NCBI GenBank assembly: GCA_026415135.1
Contig: JAOAHS010000014.1
Coordinates: forward strand, 1-38,970
Direction: 5' to 3'
Origin: Calditerrivibrio sp.
GTDB taxonomy: Bacteria > Chrysiogenota > Deferribacteres > Deferribacterales > Calditerrivibrionaceae
DNA length: 38,970 bases
The position numbers were made by a program, and so were the translations under genes. Below are positions 1 to 7,813 of this stretch, one piece after another (within the stretch, counting starts at the first letter, position 1; the number at the start of each line of letters is the position of its first letter). The notes below the pieces were generated by a model. The model did not search any database and had not been told where the DNA came from. It worked only from the letters and a program-made list of their open reading frames with translations.

Positions 1-94
1 ACTCTCCATCCGAAAGTATACCTTAGCCCTACTCATTATCTATCGCTGACCTATTCTGCTTTCAATCACTTCCCCCTCATCAACGGGGAAAAGG

Positions 95-123
95 AATATA
101 CATAATCATATCACCTTTGTCAA
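95..123 (-). promoter_or_regulatory. Strong sigma70 promoter with UP-like element, firing leftward
   Basis: On the minus strand TTGACA (118-123), a 17-bp spacer and TATATT (95-100) form a near-consensus promoter. Just upstream (about 124-150) lie alternating A- and T-tracts resembling the UP element of rRNA promoters. Transcription would begin near 87-89 and run off the left edge. The first transcribed bases can fold into a TTCCCC/GGGGAA hairpin (70-90). The transcribed gene is outside the window. Confidence 0.75.
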
Positions 124-154
124 GAGGTTTTTTTAAAAAAATTATTTTTTTGTT

Positions 155-1129
155 TTAAGCTTTCCCTGCACTGCCTAACACATTGATATTCTTATGCTTA
201 TACAGCTTAACCAGTTCTTCTCTGGCAGGTTTCAGATACTTTCTCGGGTCAAATTCTGTTGGATTCTTTGCAAGATACTCCCTCACCTTAGCCGTGAAAG
301 CAAGTCTACCATCACTATCTATATTGATCTTACATACTGCACTTGCTGCTGCCCTTCTAAGCTGTTCCTCAGGTACCCCAACAGCACCCTCAAGTTTTCC
401 TCCATATTTATTGATAAGTTCAACATATTCTGGCACCACCGATGAAGCCCCATGTAGAACAATAGGAAAACCCGGTAGTCTTTTTTCAACCTCTTCAAGG
501 ATATCAAATCTTAAAGGTGGCACCTCTTCTCCCGGCTTGACCTTAAACTTGTATGCTCCATGGGATGTACCTATAGATATAGCCAGAGAATCAACACCGG
601 TTCTTGAAACAAACTCCTCCACCTGTGCCGGGTCTGTATAATGGGAATGATCGGCCGAAACATCATCCTCTATACCTGCAAGAACGCCAAGCTCACCTTC
701 TACAGTTACATCAAACTGATGGGCATAATCCACCACTTGTTTCGTAAGGGCAATATTTTCCTCAAATGGTAAATGGGAACCATCTATCATGACTGAAGAA
801 AAACCGTAATCTACACACGACTTACAAATTTCAAAGCTATCACCATGATCAAGATGGAGAGCTATAGGGATTTTATACCCCAACTCTTCAGCTAATTTAG
901 TAGCACCCAAAGCCAAATACCTTAATATCGTTGCATTAGCATACTCCCTTGCCCCTTTTGACACTTGAAGGATCACTGGAGATCTCGTCTCGACACATGC
1001 CTGAATAATAGCCTGAAGTTGCTCAAGATTGTTGAAATTGTAGGCGGGGACTGCATATTTACCCTCCATTGCCTTTTTAAACATCTCCCTTGTGCTTACA
1101 AGACCTAATTCTTTGTAGCTTACATTCAT
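155..1129 (-). CDS. fba: Class II fructose-bisphosphate aldolase
   Basis: Cytosolic zinc-dependent aldolase that splits or forms fructose 1,6-bisphosphate in glycolysis and gluconeogenesis; 324 aa, a normal length. The HLDHG motif (residues 92-96) supplies the catalytic Asp and a zinc His. VEGELG (143-148), GTSHGAYK (about 187-194), the third zinc His in VLHGAS (about 224-229) and the phosphate-binding NIDSD (269-273) are all present. It starts at ATG behind an AGGAGG-like site. It is the last gene of the long minus-strand run, 12 bp after mtnA. Only a weak A/T hairpin follows the stop, so termination is not clear. A related ketose-bisphosphate aldolase specificity cannot be excluded by eye. 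Confidence 0.93.
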   Translation of the reverse strand: MNVSYKELGLVSTREMFKKAMEGKYAVPAYNFNNLEQLQAIIQACVETRSPVILQVSKGAREYANATILRYLALGATKLAEELGYKIPIALHLDHGDSFEICKSCVDYGFSSVMIDGSHLPFEENIALTKQVVDYAHQFDVTVEGELGVLAGIEDDVSADHSHYTDPAQVEEFVSRTGVDSLAISIGTSHGAYKFKVKPGEEVPPLRFDILEEVEKRLPGFPIVLHGASSVVPEYVELINKYGGKLEGAVGVPEEQLRRAAASAVCKINIDSDGRLAFTAKVREYLAKNPTEFDPRKYLKPAREELVKLYKHKNINVLGSAGKA

Positions 1130-1141
1130 AAATCCTCCTGT

Positions 1142-2125
1142 TTAAGTATTAAAAGCTTTTGCTATATTTTCCTCAAAAGGGGGATATATTATCCCCCTTT
1201 CAGTGATTATACAGGTTATAAAGGGATGAGGGGTCACGTCAAAGGATGGATTAAAGACCTTAATGTTATCTGGAGCCACTTTTACTCCGAAAACAGACCT
1301 AACCTCATCTCCATCTCTTTCCTCAACAACAACCTCATCTTTATCTTTTATACTTAGATCAAACGTACTAAGAGGTGCCGCCACATAAAAAGGTATTTGG
1401 TGATGATATGCTAAAATTGCTAAACTGTATGTACCAATCTTATTAGCCACATCACCATTTCTTGCTATTCGGTCTGCACCAACTACAACACTATCTATCA
1501 AACCTTTCTGCATCAAATAACCAGCCATGTTGTCGCAAATTAATGTACAATCTATCCCCTCTTCTAACAGTTCATAACTTGTCAACCTTGCCCCCTGAAG
1601 ATAAGGTCTGGTCTCATCCACATACACATGTATCTTTTTTCCACTATAATAAGCTGATCTAATCACCCCTAAAGCAGTACCAAAACCCCCTGTGGCTAAG
1701 GCACCTGCATTACAATGGGTAAGTATATTATCTCCATCTTTTATTAAAACTTCACCGTAAGCACCAATCCTTTTATTTATCTCAAGGTCCTCATAGTGAA
1801 TATTTTTTACTACAATCTCCACATCCTTGCCTTCATCCATCTCTTTAAAACACCTCAATAGCGCCCATCTTAGATTTACAGCAGTAGGTCTTGTGTTTAT
1901 GAGAATGTCGAAGATATCTTTTCGCCGAAAACCTTTTTTCACTCCCAAAACTACTCCATACGCCGCAGCTATCCCAATAGCCGGTGCTCCCCTTACAACC
2001 ATATCCTTAATTGCTCTTGCCACATCCTCTAAACAATAGCATGTCACAAACTCTTCAGCAAAAGGCAACTTCCTTTGATCTAACAAAATCAGCTTTTCAC
2101 CATCCCAAAAGATATGCTCTTTCAC
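1142..2125 (-). CDS. mtnA: S-methyl-5-thioribose-1-phosphate isomerase
   Basis: Member of the eIF2B-like aldose-ketose isomerase family. MtnA converts 5-methylthioribose-1-phosphate to the ribulose form in methionine salvage or in disposal of methylthioadenosine. RGAPAIG, the catalytic Cys in THCNAGALATGG (about residue 138) and the catalytic Asp in GADRIARNGD (about 218) are visible. I place the start at GTG 2125, because GAGGT lies 5 bases upstream of it. A longer form from TTG 2137 would overlap the upstream flavin reductase by 4 bases and has only a weak ribosome site. No other methionine-salvage gene is in the window. The product may feed a different methylthioadenosine route, or the gene may act as a ribose-1,5-bisphosphate isomerase-like enzyme. 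Confidence 0.88.
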   Translation of the reverse strand: MKEHIFWDGEKLILLDQRKLPFAEEFVTCYCLEDVARAIKDMVVRGAPAIGIAAAYGVVLGVKKGFRRKDIFDILINTRPTAVNLRWALLRCFKEMDEGKDVEIVVKNIHYEDLEINKRIGAYGEVLIKDGDNILTHCNAGALATGGFGTALGVIRSAYYSGKKIHVYVDETRPYLQGARLTSYELLEEGIDCTLICDNMAGYLMQKGLIDSVVVGADRIARNGDVANKIGTYSLAILAYHHQIPFYVAAPLSTFDLSIKDKDEVVVEERDGDEVRSVFGVKVAPDNIKVFNPSFDVTPHPFITCIITERGIIYPPFEENIAKAFNT

Positions 2126-2133
2126 AGTAAACC

Positions 2134-2682
2134 TCAAACAAACATACCTATGTGCATACTGATCTCTTTCATTTTAGCCTTTACCATGTCTAAATTTTCT
2201 GTACTACAGTTTGGTAATACATAACCATAATACTTACAACCAAACCCTTCAAAGATATGCTTTGCCCAATCTATAATAGATTTACCATGATCCCTATTGG
2301 GAGACCCCTGTGTTACGATAAAAAAAGCTTTTGCCCCTTCTTTTAACTTACTTCTTCTTTGCTGATCCTTCAAACAATACCAGCGATCTAAAAAAAGCTT
2401 CATCTGACCTGTTATTGCACCATAATAATTTGGAGAGATCAAAACAAACAGATCAGTATCCACAAAATCTCGGAGCTTACTCTGCAGGTCATCAACAACC
2501 ACACAAAAGGAACCGTTTTTTCTACAGGAAAGGCATCCCTGACAACCCTTAAAATTCAAACCATTCAGATACACCACCTCTACCTGATCCCCTCTGGCCA
2601 TAAAATACTTTTCCAACTCCTCTGATATAAAACTACTATTACCATTTTTTCTTGGACTACCGTTTATAATCTTTATCTTCAT
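2134..2682 (-). CDS. Flavodoxin-fold NAD(P)H-dependent FMN reductase
   Basis: A 182-aa soluble protein of the NADPH-dependent FMN reductase/iron-sulfur flavoprotein superfamily. The N-terminal strand leads into NGSPRKNGNSS (about residues 8-18), the FMN-phosphate loop. A Cys cluster, GCQGCLSCRKNGSFC (about 47-61), resembles the compact [4Fe-4S] motif of iron-sulfur flavoproteins. SPNYYGAITGQMK (about 84-96) is the usual flavin-contact segment. Its physiological electron acceptor cannot be read from sequence. GGAGG precedes the ATG by 7 bases, and it directly follows thpR with no gap. Confidence 0.85.
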   Translation of the reverse strand: MKIKIINGSPRKNGNSSFISEELEKYFMARGDQVEVVYLNGLNFKGCQGCLSCRKNGSFCVVVDDLQSKLRDFVDTDLFVLISPNYYGAITGQMKLFLDRWYCLKDQQRRSKLKEGAKAFFIVTQGSPNRDHGKSIIDWAKHIFEGFGCKYYGYVLPNCSTENLDMVKAKMKEISMHIGMFV

Positions 2683-3225
2683 TCATCTACCTCCCATAGA
2701 AAAAAGCTTTTCATATAATGGACCTTTATTTGTAAGGGTACTTTTATAAAAAGCTATTCCCAATATCTCAAACTTAATATCTCTTATCATTTCGCTTTCA
2801 TTTTTTACCCTTTCATAAAAAAGATCTTTATTTGTCACACTTTTTATCCTGCAAAGGGTGATATGTTCTTTGAAAGGTTTTTTATCATAGAATGCACCAT
2901 GTTGGTCTAAAAACCCTCTTATTTTTTGGTACAATGGATATATACCTTCCGAATAGAAGCTCAGATAAAGTATCTTTGGCTCTCTGTTATGAGAAAAAAA
3001 ATCAACACCTTTAACTATTGCTGTTAAGCTTTCGAATGCTTCATTTAGAAAAAAAGATTTTAATCCATTTAAATCCCCTTTAAAATCCTCAAAAAAAAAC
3101 AGAGTAGCATGTAGTTGATCTTCTAAAACGAACTTACCATTTACTACCGAATGAAACCTATTCTGTACGGCTACAATCTTTTTTTTTATATCATTACCCA
3201 ATTCTATAGCTATAAAACTCCTCAT
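2683..3225 (-). CDS. thpR: RNA 2',3'-cyclic phosphodiesterase (LigT/ThpR family)
   Basis: A 180-aa 2H phosphoesterase that opens 2',3'-cyclic phosphates on RNA ends; the family is historically called 2'-5' RNA ligase. Both signature HxTx motifs are present: HATL at residues 39-42 and HITL at 121-124. The N-terminus MRSFIAIEL is typical of the family. Its ATG shares a base with the cinA stop codon (TAATG), so the two are translationally coupled. The pgpA-cinA-thpR order recurs in many bacteria, which supports the call. Confidence 0.9.
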   Translation of the reverse strand: MRSFIAIELGNDIKKKIVAVQNRFHSVVNGKFVLEDQLHATLFFFEDFKGDLNGLKSFFLNEAFESLTAIVKGVDFFSHNREPKILYLSFYSEGIYPLYQKIRGFLDQHGAFYDKKPFKEHITLCRIKSVTNKDLFYERVKNESEMIRDIKFEILGIAFYKSTLTNKGPLYEKLFSMGGR

Positions 3226-4442
3226 TATCCTCTCAGTTTTTTTATTATAGTATCAAATACATATTTACAGCTTCTTTCCCTTATCGTCTCTCTATCTCCT
3301 GAAAACAACTGTTTGGACACCTCCACTTCACCCAAAATATCCAAAGCAATATACACAAGCCCTACTGGTTTATCCTCACTACCTCCTGTCGGCCCTGCAA
3401 TGCCGGTAATTGCAGCAGTGATATCGGACTTAAAAAGCTTTTTACCACCATTTAACATGGCCATTACTGTTTCTACACTTACTGCCCCAGATCTCTCTAA
3501 AAGCTCAATGGGAACACCCAAGATGTCAACCTTTGATTCATTGGAATAACAGACCACAGAACCTTTAAACACTGATGAAGAACCGGGAACATCTGTAACC
3601 TTTTTTGATACAAGTCCCCCTGTACAGCTTTCTACAAACGCGATAGACATGTTTTTATCCCTTAATCTTTTCACAAGTATAGATTCAAGGGTATCATCAG
3701 CCAAACCCAGATAAAACTGTTCTAAACTTTTTACGACTCTATCAGCAAAATTTTCAAGTATATCTTCATGAAAGCTCTTTAATCTTAAAACAATCTCACC
3801 TTTTCCAACATTTATAATACACGACAAACCTTCAGGTATACCTATGCGCCTTACAACGTCATCCACATCCGATTCTGGGACACCAGTAAACTTTAGTTCT
3901 TTTAAAAATATTAAGGGTATATCAAATTTATCTCTGATAAAAGGTACCACATGATTCTCAAACATTGTCTTCATTTCATAGGGGATACCCGGCATCGAAA
4001 TGGTATATGATTCCCCAAAACTACAAACAAACCCCATCGCAGTACCTCTACTGTTGGGCAACAATATGGCTCCCTCAGGGAGATATGCCTGACGCTTATG
4101 GGAATCCTTAACAGCAACACCTCTTTTATTCAAGAGATTAAGTATATGCCCATAGGCTATCTCATTAAAAACAAGGGATCTACCGGTGGCTTTTGCAATG
4201 CCTTCAGCTGTTAGATCATCAAAAGTGGGCCCAAGCCCACCAGTAGTAAAAAGAAGCATATTTTCCCCGAGTAATCGCCGAAAAGTCTCAACCATTCGTT
4301 CAAGATCATCAGGCAAAGGCATAATTGTGTTGACTTCTATTCCCAACTCCGTCAATCTTTTGGCAAGATACGAAGAGTTGGTATCAACGATACTACCTGT
4401 AAATATCTCAGAACCTATGGCAACGATGGCTGCCTGTACCAT
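3225..4442 (-). CDS. cinA: CinA-type nicotinamide-nucleotide amidohydrolase / pyrophosphatase
   Basis: Two-domain, 405-aa cytosolic protein. Residues 1 to about 170 form a molybdopterin-binding-like (COG1058) domain, with AIVAIGSEIFTG at the start and a TTGGLGPTFDD motif near 65-75; in characterised members this part is an ADP-ribose/CoA pyrophosphatase. Residues about 250-405 form the CinA C-terminal nicotinamide mononucleotide deamidase domain, with ESCTGG, GSVVCYSN and TGIAGPTGGS. Together they act in pyridine-nucleotide recycling. No clear ribosome site precedes the ATG, and the pgpA stop lies one base upstream, so translation is probably coupled. Confidence 0.93.
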   Translation of the reverse strand: MVQAAIVAIGSEIFTGSIVDTNSSYLAKRLTELGIEVNTIMPLPDDLERMVETFRRLLGENMLLFTTGGLGPTFDDLTAEGIAKATGRSLVFNEIAYGHILNLLNKRGVAVKDSHKRQAYLPEGAILLPNSRGTAMGFVCSFGESYTISMPGIPYEMKTMFENHVVPFIRDKFDIPLIFLKELKFTGVPESDVDDVVRRIGIPEGLSCIINVGKGEIVLRLKSFHEDILENFADRVVKSLEQFYLGLADDTLESILVKRLRDKNMSIAFVESCTGGLVSKKVTDVPGSSSVFKGSVVCYSNESKVDILGVPIELLERSGAVSVETVMAMLNGGKKLFKSDITAAITGIAGPTGGSEDKPVGLVYIALDILGEVEVSKQLFSGDRETIRERSCKYVFDTIIKKLRG

Positions 4443-4443
4443 T

Positions 4444-4905
4444 CTATAAAGCCCAGAGTATAATTAAATATACTATCAGTGCATATACTGCAGCTACAAA
4501 ATCATCCAACATAATACCCAATCCACCCTCAAATCTTTCCACGAGATTAGAAGGATATAGCTTAACAATATCAAAAAACCTAAATAGAGCGAAAAGAATA
4601 GGTAGTTTGATCACCATAGTGAAGGTTCCAAGAGGAGCAAAAAATATCAACATATAAAAGGCAGCAATCTCATCAATCACAATCTCCCGAGGGTCCTTTT
4701 CATCAGAGATAGAAGCGTAATAATTAGCAGCAAAATAACCTCCAACTACAAGGAAAAGACCAAAAAGAAATACAACCCATTTTGCAAAGAACAGACTGAC
4801 CAAAAAGTACAACGGTATAGCCACAAGTGTCCCAACAGTACCAGGTGCTACACTTAAATAACCAGTAAAAAAACCTGTAGCTAACGTAGTATAAAATTTA
4901 TCCAT
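4444..4905 (-). CDS. pgpA: Phosphatidylglycerophosphatase A
   Basis: A 153-aa inner-membrane phosphatase that makes phosphatidylglycerol from phosphatidylglycerophosphate. FFTGYLSVAPGTVGT near the N-terminus and the acidic IVIDEIAAFY motif (about residues 75-84) are characteristic of PgpA. ILDDFVAA-like residues near the C-terminus (GIMLDDFVAAVYA) complete the metal site. About three to four hydrophobic segments are visible. AGGAGG precedes the ATG by about 7 bases. It lies 11 bp downstream of hisA in the same transcript. Confidence 0.9.
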   Translation of the reverse strand: MDKFYTTLATGFFTGYLSVAPGTVGTLVAIPLYFLVSLFFAKWVVFLFGLFLVVGGYFAANYYASISDEKDPREIVIDEIAAFYMLIFFAPLGTFTMVIKLPILFALFRFFDIVKLYPSNLVERFEGGLGIMLDDFVAAVYALIVYLIILWAL

Positions 4906-4916
4906 GCAGATACCTC

Positions 4917-5630
4917 CTATTTCATTTTTTCTAATATCTTTTTAATATCCAATCTGCCCTCATAATACGCCTTACCTATAATACAACCATAGATACCAAA
5001 TCTTGCTAACTCAAAGATATCTTCCTCACCCTTTACCCCCCCTGAAGCTATAATCTTTTGTTTAGTCTGGCGGGACAAGTGTACAGTAGCATCCACATTA
5101 ACCCCAGTTAACATCCCATCTCGACTTATATCTGTATAAATGATGGCCGCCACATCGAACCCTTCATATATTTTTACCACATCCACCGCTGTTAAATCAC
5201 TTTTCTCATACCATCCGTCTGTTGCCACGTAACCATCTTTTGCATCTATTCCAAGTATAATCTTACCGGGATATTTTTTCAACGCTTCTTTGGTAAATTC
5301 AGGATTTTTTATTACCGCAGTGCCTAATACCACATAATCCACACCAAGCCCAAGATATTGATCACACTTTTCAATACTTCTTATGCCACCACCCACATCC
5401 AAAGATAAGCTGGTATTTTTTACAATCGATTCGATAATATGATAATTTACAGTATCACCCTTCTTTGCCCCATCCAGATCCACCACATGGAGCCTCGACA
5501 CCCCATACTCCTCAAATCTTTTTGCCACCTCTACAGGATCATTTGAATAGACCTTAAACTTATCCATATCCCCTTTTTCAAGGCGTACCACCTTACCCCC
5601 CAATAAATCGATAGCTGGAATTATCAACAT
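4917..5630 (-). CDS. hisA: ProFAR isomerase (histidine biosynthesis)
   Basis: TIM-barrel enzyme of the fourth histidine step, which isomerises ProFAR to PRFAR. PAIDLLGGKVVRL at the N-terminus holds the first catalytic Asp. DVGGGIRS, VVLGTA, ILGIDAKDG (second Asp) and IIASGGVKG are the phosphate- and substrate-binding loops. I place the start at ATG 5630, because GGAG lies 7 bases upstream; a GTG at 5636 would be too close to that site. The start overlaps the hisH stop, consistent with coupled translation. HisF, the usual next enzyme and HisH partner, is not in this window. Confidence 0.93.
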   Translation of the reverse strand: MLIIPAIDLLGGKVVRLEKGDMDKFKVYSNDPVEVAKRFEEYGVSRLHVVDLDGAKKGDTVNYHIIESIVKNTSLSLDVGGGIRSIEKCDQYLGLGVDYVVLGTAVIKNPEFTKEALKKYPGKIILGIDAKDGYVATDGWYEKSDLTAVDVVKIYEGFDVAAIIYTDISRDGMLTGVNVDATVHLSRQTKQKIIASGGVKGEEDIFELARFGIYGCIIGKAYYEGRLDIKKILEKMK

Positions 5631-6229
5631 CTCCACTCTCCAAAGTTCTTAAGAATACTTAGCCCTATCTTCTGGCTCTTTTCAGGGTGAAATTGGACAC
5701 CTGCTATGTTACCTTTTACAACCATAGCAGTAAAATCCTCTATATAATTGCAAACAGCTACAGTATTTTCCACCACCGGAGCATAATAAGAATGAACGAA
5801 ATAAAGATATGCACCATCTGCAATACCCGATAGCAAAGGGTGATCCGTGAGCTTTTTTATCATATTCCACCCCATATGAGGTACTTTGAAACCCTCTCTA
5901 CCGGGAAACCTCTGTACTGTCCCCCTAAAATACCCGAGCCCCTTTTGTTCTCCAAACTCATAGCTTTTTTCAAAAAGCAATTGCATCCCTACACATATCC
6001 CCAAAAAAGGCTTACCAGTTGCGATGAAACCCTTGATACTTTCCAGAAGCCCTCTTTCAACAAGTCCATTCATACAATCACCAAAAGCACCAACACCCGG
6101 CAACACTACTCTGTCAGCATTTATAATCGCCTTTTCATCTGAAACTATAGCCACATCAAAACCAATCATTTTAAAGGCGTTGTAAACGCTCTTTAAATTA
6201 CCCATTCCATAATCAACAATGGCTATCAT
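5624..6229 (-). CDS. hisH: Imidazole glycerol phosphate synthase, glutamine amidotransferase subunit
   Basis: A 201-aa class I glutamine amidotransferase that supplies ammonia to HisF for imidazole glycerol phosphate formation. The nucleophile Cys79 sits in GICVGMQLLFE. The His-Glu pair is in GVQFHPEKSQ near residue 183. GVGAFGDCM (about 45-53) is the oxyanion-strand region. The start overlaps the hisB stop by ATGA, and the end overlaps hisA. Confidence 0.94.
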   Translation of the reverse strand: MIAIVDYGMGNLKSVYNAFKMIGFDVAIVSDEKAIINADRVVLPGVGAFGDCMNGLVERGLLESIKGFIATGKPFLGICVGMQLLFEKSYEFGEQKGLGYFRGTVQRFPGREGFKVPHMGWNMIKKLTDHPLLSGIADGAYLYFVHSYYAPVVENTVAVCNYIEDFTAMVVKGNIAGVQFHPEKSQKIGLSILKNFGEWRC

Positions 6230-6810
6230 TCCAAAACTCCCTTTGTGGAAGGAATTTGATCCCCTTCAATAGTTACAGCAGTTTTGATGCTTCTTGCTAC
6301 AGCTTTGAATATCCCCTCTACTATATGATGAGTGTTTTCTCCATATCTCTTTATGATATGAAGATTACATTTAGCATTGTCAGAAAAAGCTTTAAAAAAC
6401 TCCTTAAAAAGCTCCACATCCACATCCCCTACCTTCCCAACATAAAACTTAACATCATAATTTAAATAGGCTCTACCCCCAAAGTCCAACGCTACCTCTA
6501 CAAGGGTTTCGTCCATTGTCAGAAGAAAAAATCCATATCTAACTATTCCTTTTTTATCCCCTAACGCTTCGTAAAACGCTTTACCCAAAGAGATACCTAT
6601 GTCTTCAAAGGTATGGTGCCAATCTATATGGGAATCACCCTTAGCATATACCTCTAATCCAAATCCGCCATGCTTTGCAAAAAGATCCAGCATATGGTCT
6701 AAAAAGCCACAGCCGGTAAAGATCTTAGATTCTTTCTTTTCATCCAACTCCAATACAACTTTAATCTCCGTTTCATTTGTCAACCTGAGGATCTCTGATC
6801 TTCTTCCCAC
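6226..6810 (-). CDS. hisB: Imidazoleglycerol-phosphate dehydratase (monofunctional)
   Basis: A 194-aa manganese-dependent dehydratase of the histidine pathway, without the phosphatase domain found in enteric HisB. Paired His motifs bind the metals: HMLDLFAKHGGF, WHHTFEDIG and GENTHHIVEGIFKA. It starts at GTG with AGAGGT six bases upstream. It is the first gene of the minus-strand run, and the 94-bp gap to the divergent globin gene must hold the promoter. A weak candidate is TTGATA (6862-6867) with TAAAAA (6840-6845). Confidence 0.94.
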   Translation of the reverse strand: MGRRSEILRLTNETEIKVVLELDEKKESKIFTGCGFLDHMLDLFAKHGGFGLEVYAKGDSHIDWHHTFEDIGISLGKAFYEALGDKKGIVRYGFFLLTMDETLVEVALDFGGRAYLNYDVKFYVGKVGDVDVELFKEFFKAFSDNAKCNLHIIKRYGENTHHIVEGIFKAVARSIKTAVTIEGDQIPSTKGVLE

Positions 6811-6839
6811 TTTTATACCTCTATAAAAAATTCTCTTTA

Positions 6840-6867
6840 TTTTTACTGAATTTTATCTTAATATCAA
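6840..6867 (-). promoter_or_regulatory. Candidate promoter of the hisB-fba run
   Basis: TTGATA (6862-6867), a 16-bp spacer and TAAAAA (6840-6845) sit about 30 bases upstream of the hisB GTG. The -10 match is poor, and the region is AT-rich enough to give such matches by chance. It is the best candidate seen in the short divergent gap. Confidence 0.35.
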
Positions 6868-6904
6868 GAAAAAATAAATAGAAAATTGCTAAACGGAGGC
6901 GCAT

Positions 6905-7813
6905 ATTAAGTACGTCAAAGAAATCATCCAAAACTATTCCCTTACAGAAAAAGATATCCAAAACCTCATGGAGATGAATAAGTTCATGCAGGAGTATGCA
7001 GATCAGTATATATCAGATTTCTACGATCACATGCTTGTTAAAATAAAATTACCAGAATCGATGACCCCTGATATTATTCAAAATCACCAAGAGATGTTGA
7101 AAAAATGGTACCTAAAGTTTTTTGAAGGCAAAATAGATAACAAATACCTTGAATATTTAGTAAATATAGGTAATGCTCACATTAAATATTCCATATCCCA
7201 AGATATGTTCAATGCCATGGCAAACTGGTCAAGGCAATGGTTCCATGAAAAAATCTTCCAAAACGTTACTGATGACATAAAAAGGAAAGAGTTGCTCTTC
7301 TCCATGCACAAACTTATGGATATAAACAAAGATGTTATTTCAGATGCTTATTATACCACAGAGATAAAAAAGTATTCAGTATTTCTTACCTTAAGGGATT
7401 TTGTCATTTCTATAAGTGAAAGAATAGAATTTATCACCCAGATAATCATACTATCTTTTTTAATATTTCTTACCATTGCTGCCGCTGGCTATTTCACGGT
7501 TGACATTATATTACTTATGAAACAAAAACCTGATTACTTTATTATAAAAGCATTGAGCTCACTACTTATGATCTGGGTACTTTCGGAACTACTTTATACA
7601 GAAATCAATATTATTAAAGGCGCAAAATTTAAAATCAGTACTTTTGTGGGTGTTGCACTTATAGCATTTGTAAGGGATCTTTTGATAATAACATTAGAAC
7701 ACAGTGGGAATATTGAAAAAGTTGCTCTTATCATCATTTCCATAGCAGTGCTTGGTATTATCTACTGGCTGGTGACTATTACTGAAAATAGGGATAAAGT
7801 GAGGAGACAATAA
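6905..7813 (+). CDS. Globin-sensor domain fused to PsiE-like membrane domain
   Basis: Membrane protein of about 302 aa if read from ATT 6905. Residues 1 to about 155 resemble a protoglobin/globin-coupled sensor domain; [10 protein letters not shown] carries the expected proximal heme His (His92 from ATT, His71 from the first ATG at 6968). After a short linker, four hydrophobic segments (coordinates about 7440-7780) resemble the PsiE phosphate-starvation membrane family. GGAGG (6895-6899) sits five bases before ATT, and the frame has no ATG, GTG or TTG until 6968, where no ribosome site exists. The end overlaps the secA ATG (TAATG), so it is cotranscribed with secA. The ligand (oxygen, NO or CO) and output are unknown. 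Confidence 0.6.
   Translation: MKYVKEIIQNYSLTEKDIQNLMEMNKFMQEYADQYISDFYDHMLVKIKLPESMTPDIIQNHQEMLKKWYLKFFEGKIDNKYLEYLVNIGNAHIKYSISQDMFNAMANWSRQWFHEKIFQNVTDDIKRKELLFSMHKLMDINKDVISDAYYTTEIKKYSVFLTLRDFVISISERIEFITQIIILSFLIFLTIAAAGYFTVDIILLMKQKPDYFIIKALSSLLMIWVLSELLYTEINIIKGAKFKISTFVGVALIAFVRDLLIITLEHSGNIEKVALIIISIAVLGIIYWLVTITENRDKVRRQ

Noticed and set aside
59-97. CRISPR-like repeat at the left edge (inverted repeat plus ATTGAAAG on the minus strand)
   Set aside because: Only one copy is present. The 58 bases to its left, longer than a usual spacer, show no second copy, and the element is better explained as the transcribed start downstream of the strong promoter.
183-641. Plus-strand open frame of 152 aa
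   Set aside because: It is antisense to the well-supported aldolase, has no ribosome site and a composition typical of a shadow frame.
155-2137. DHAP-shunt style pairing of mtnA with an aldolase
   Set aside because: The aldolase is a class II fructose-bisphosphate type, not the fuculose-type Ald2 of that pathway, and no kinase or phosphorylase gene is nearby.
3151-3549. Plus-strand open frame of 132 aa
   Set aside because: It is a shadow of cinA and thpR on the opposite strand, with no start signals.
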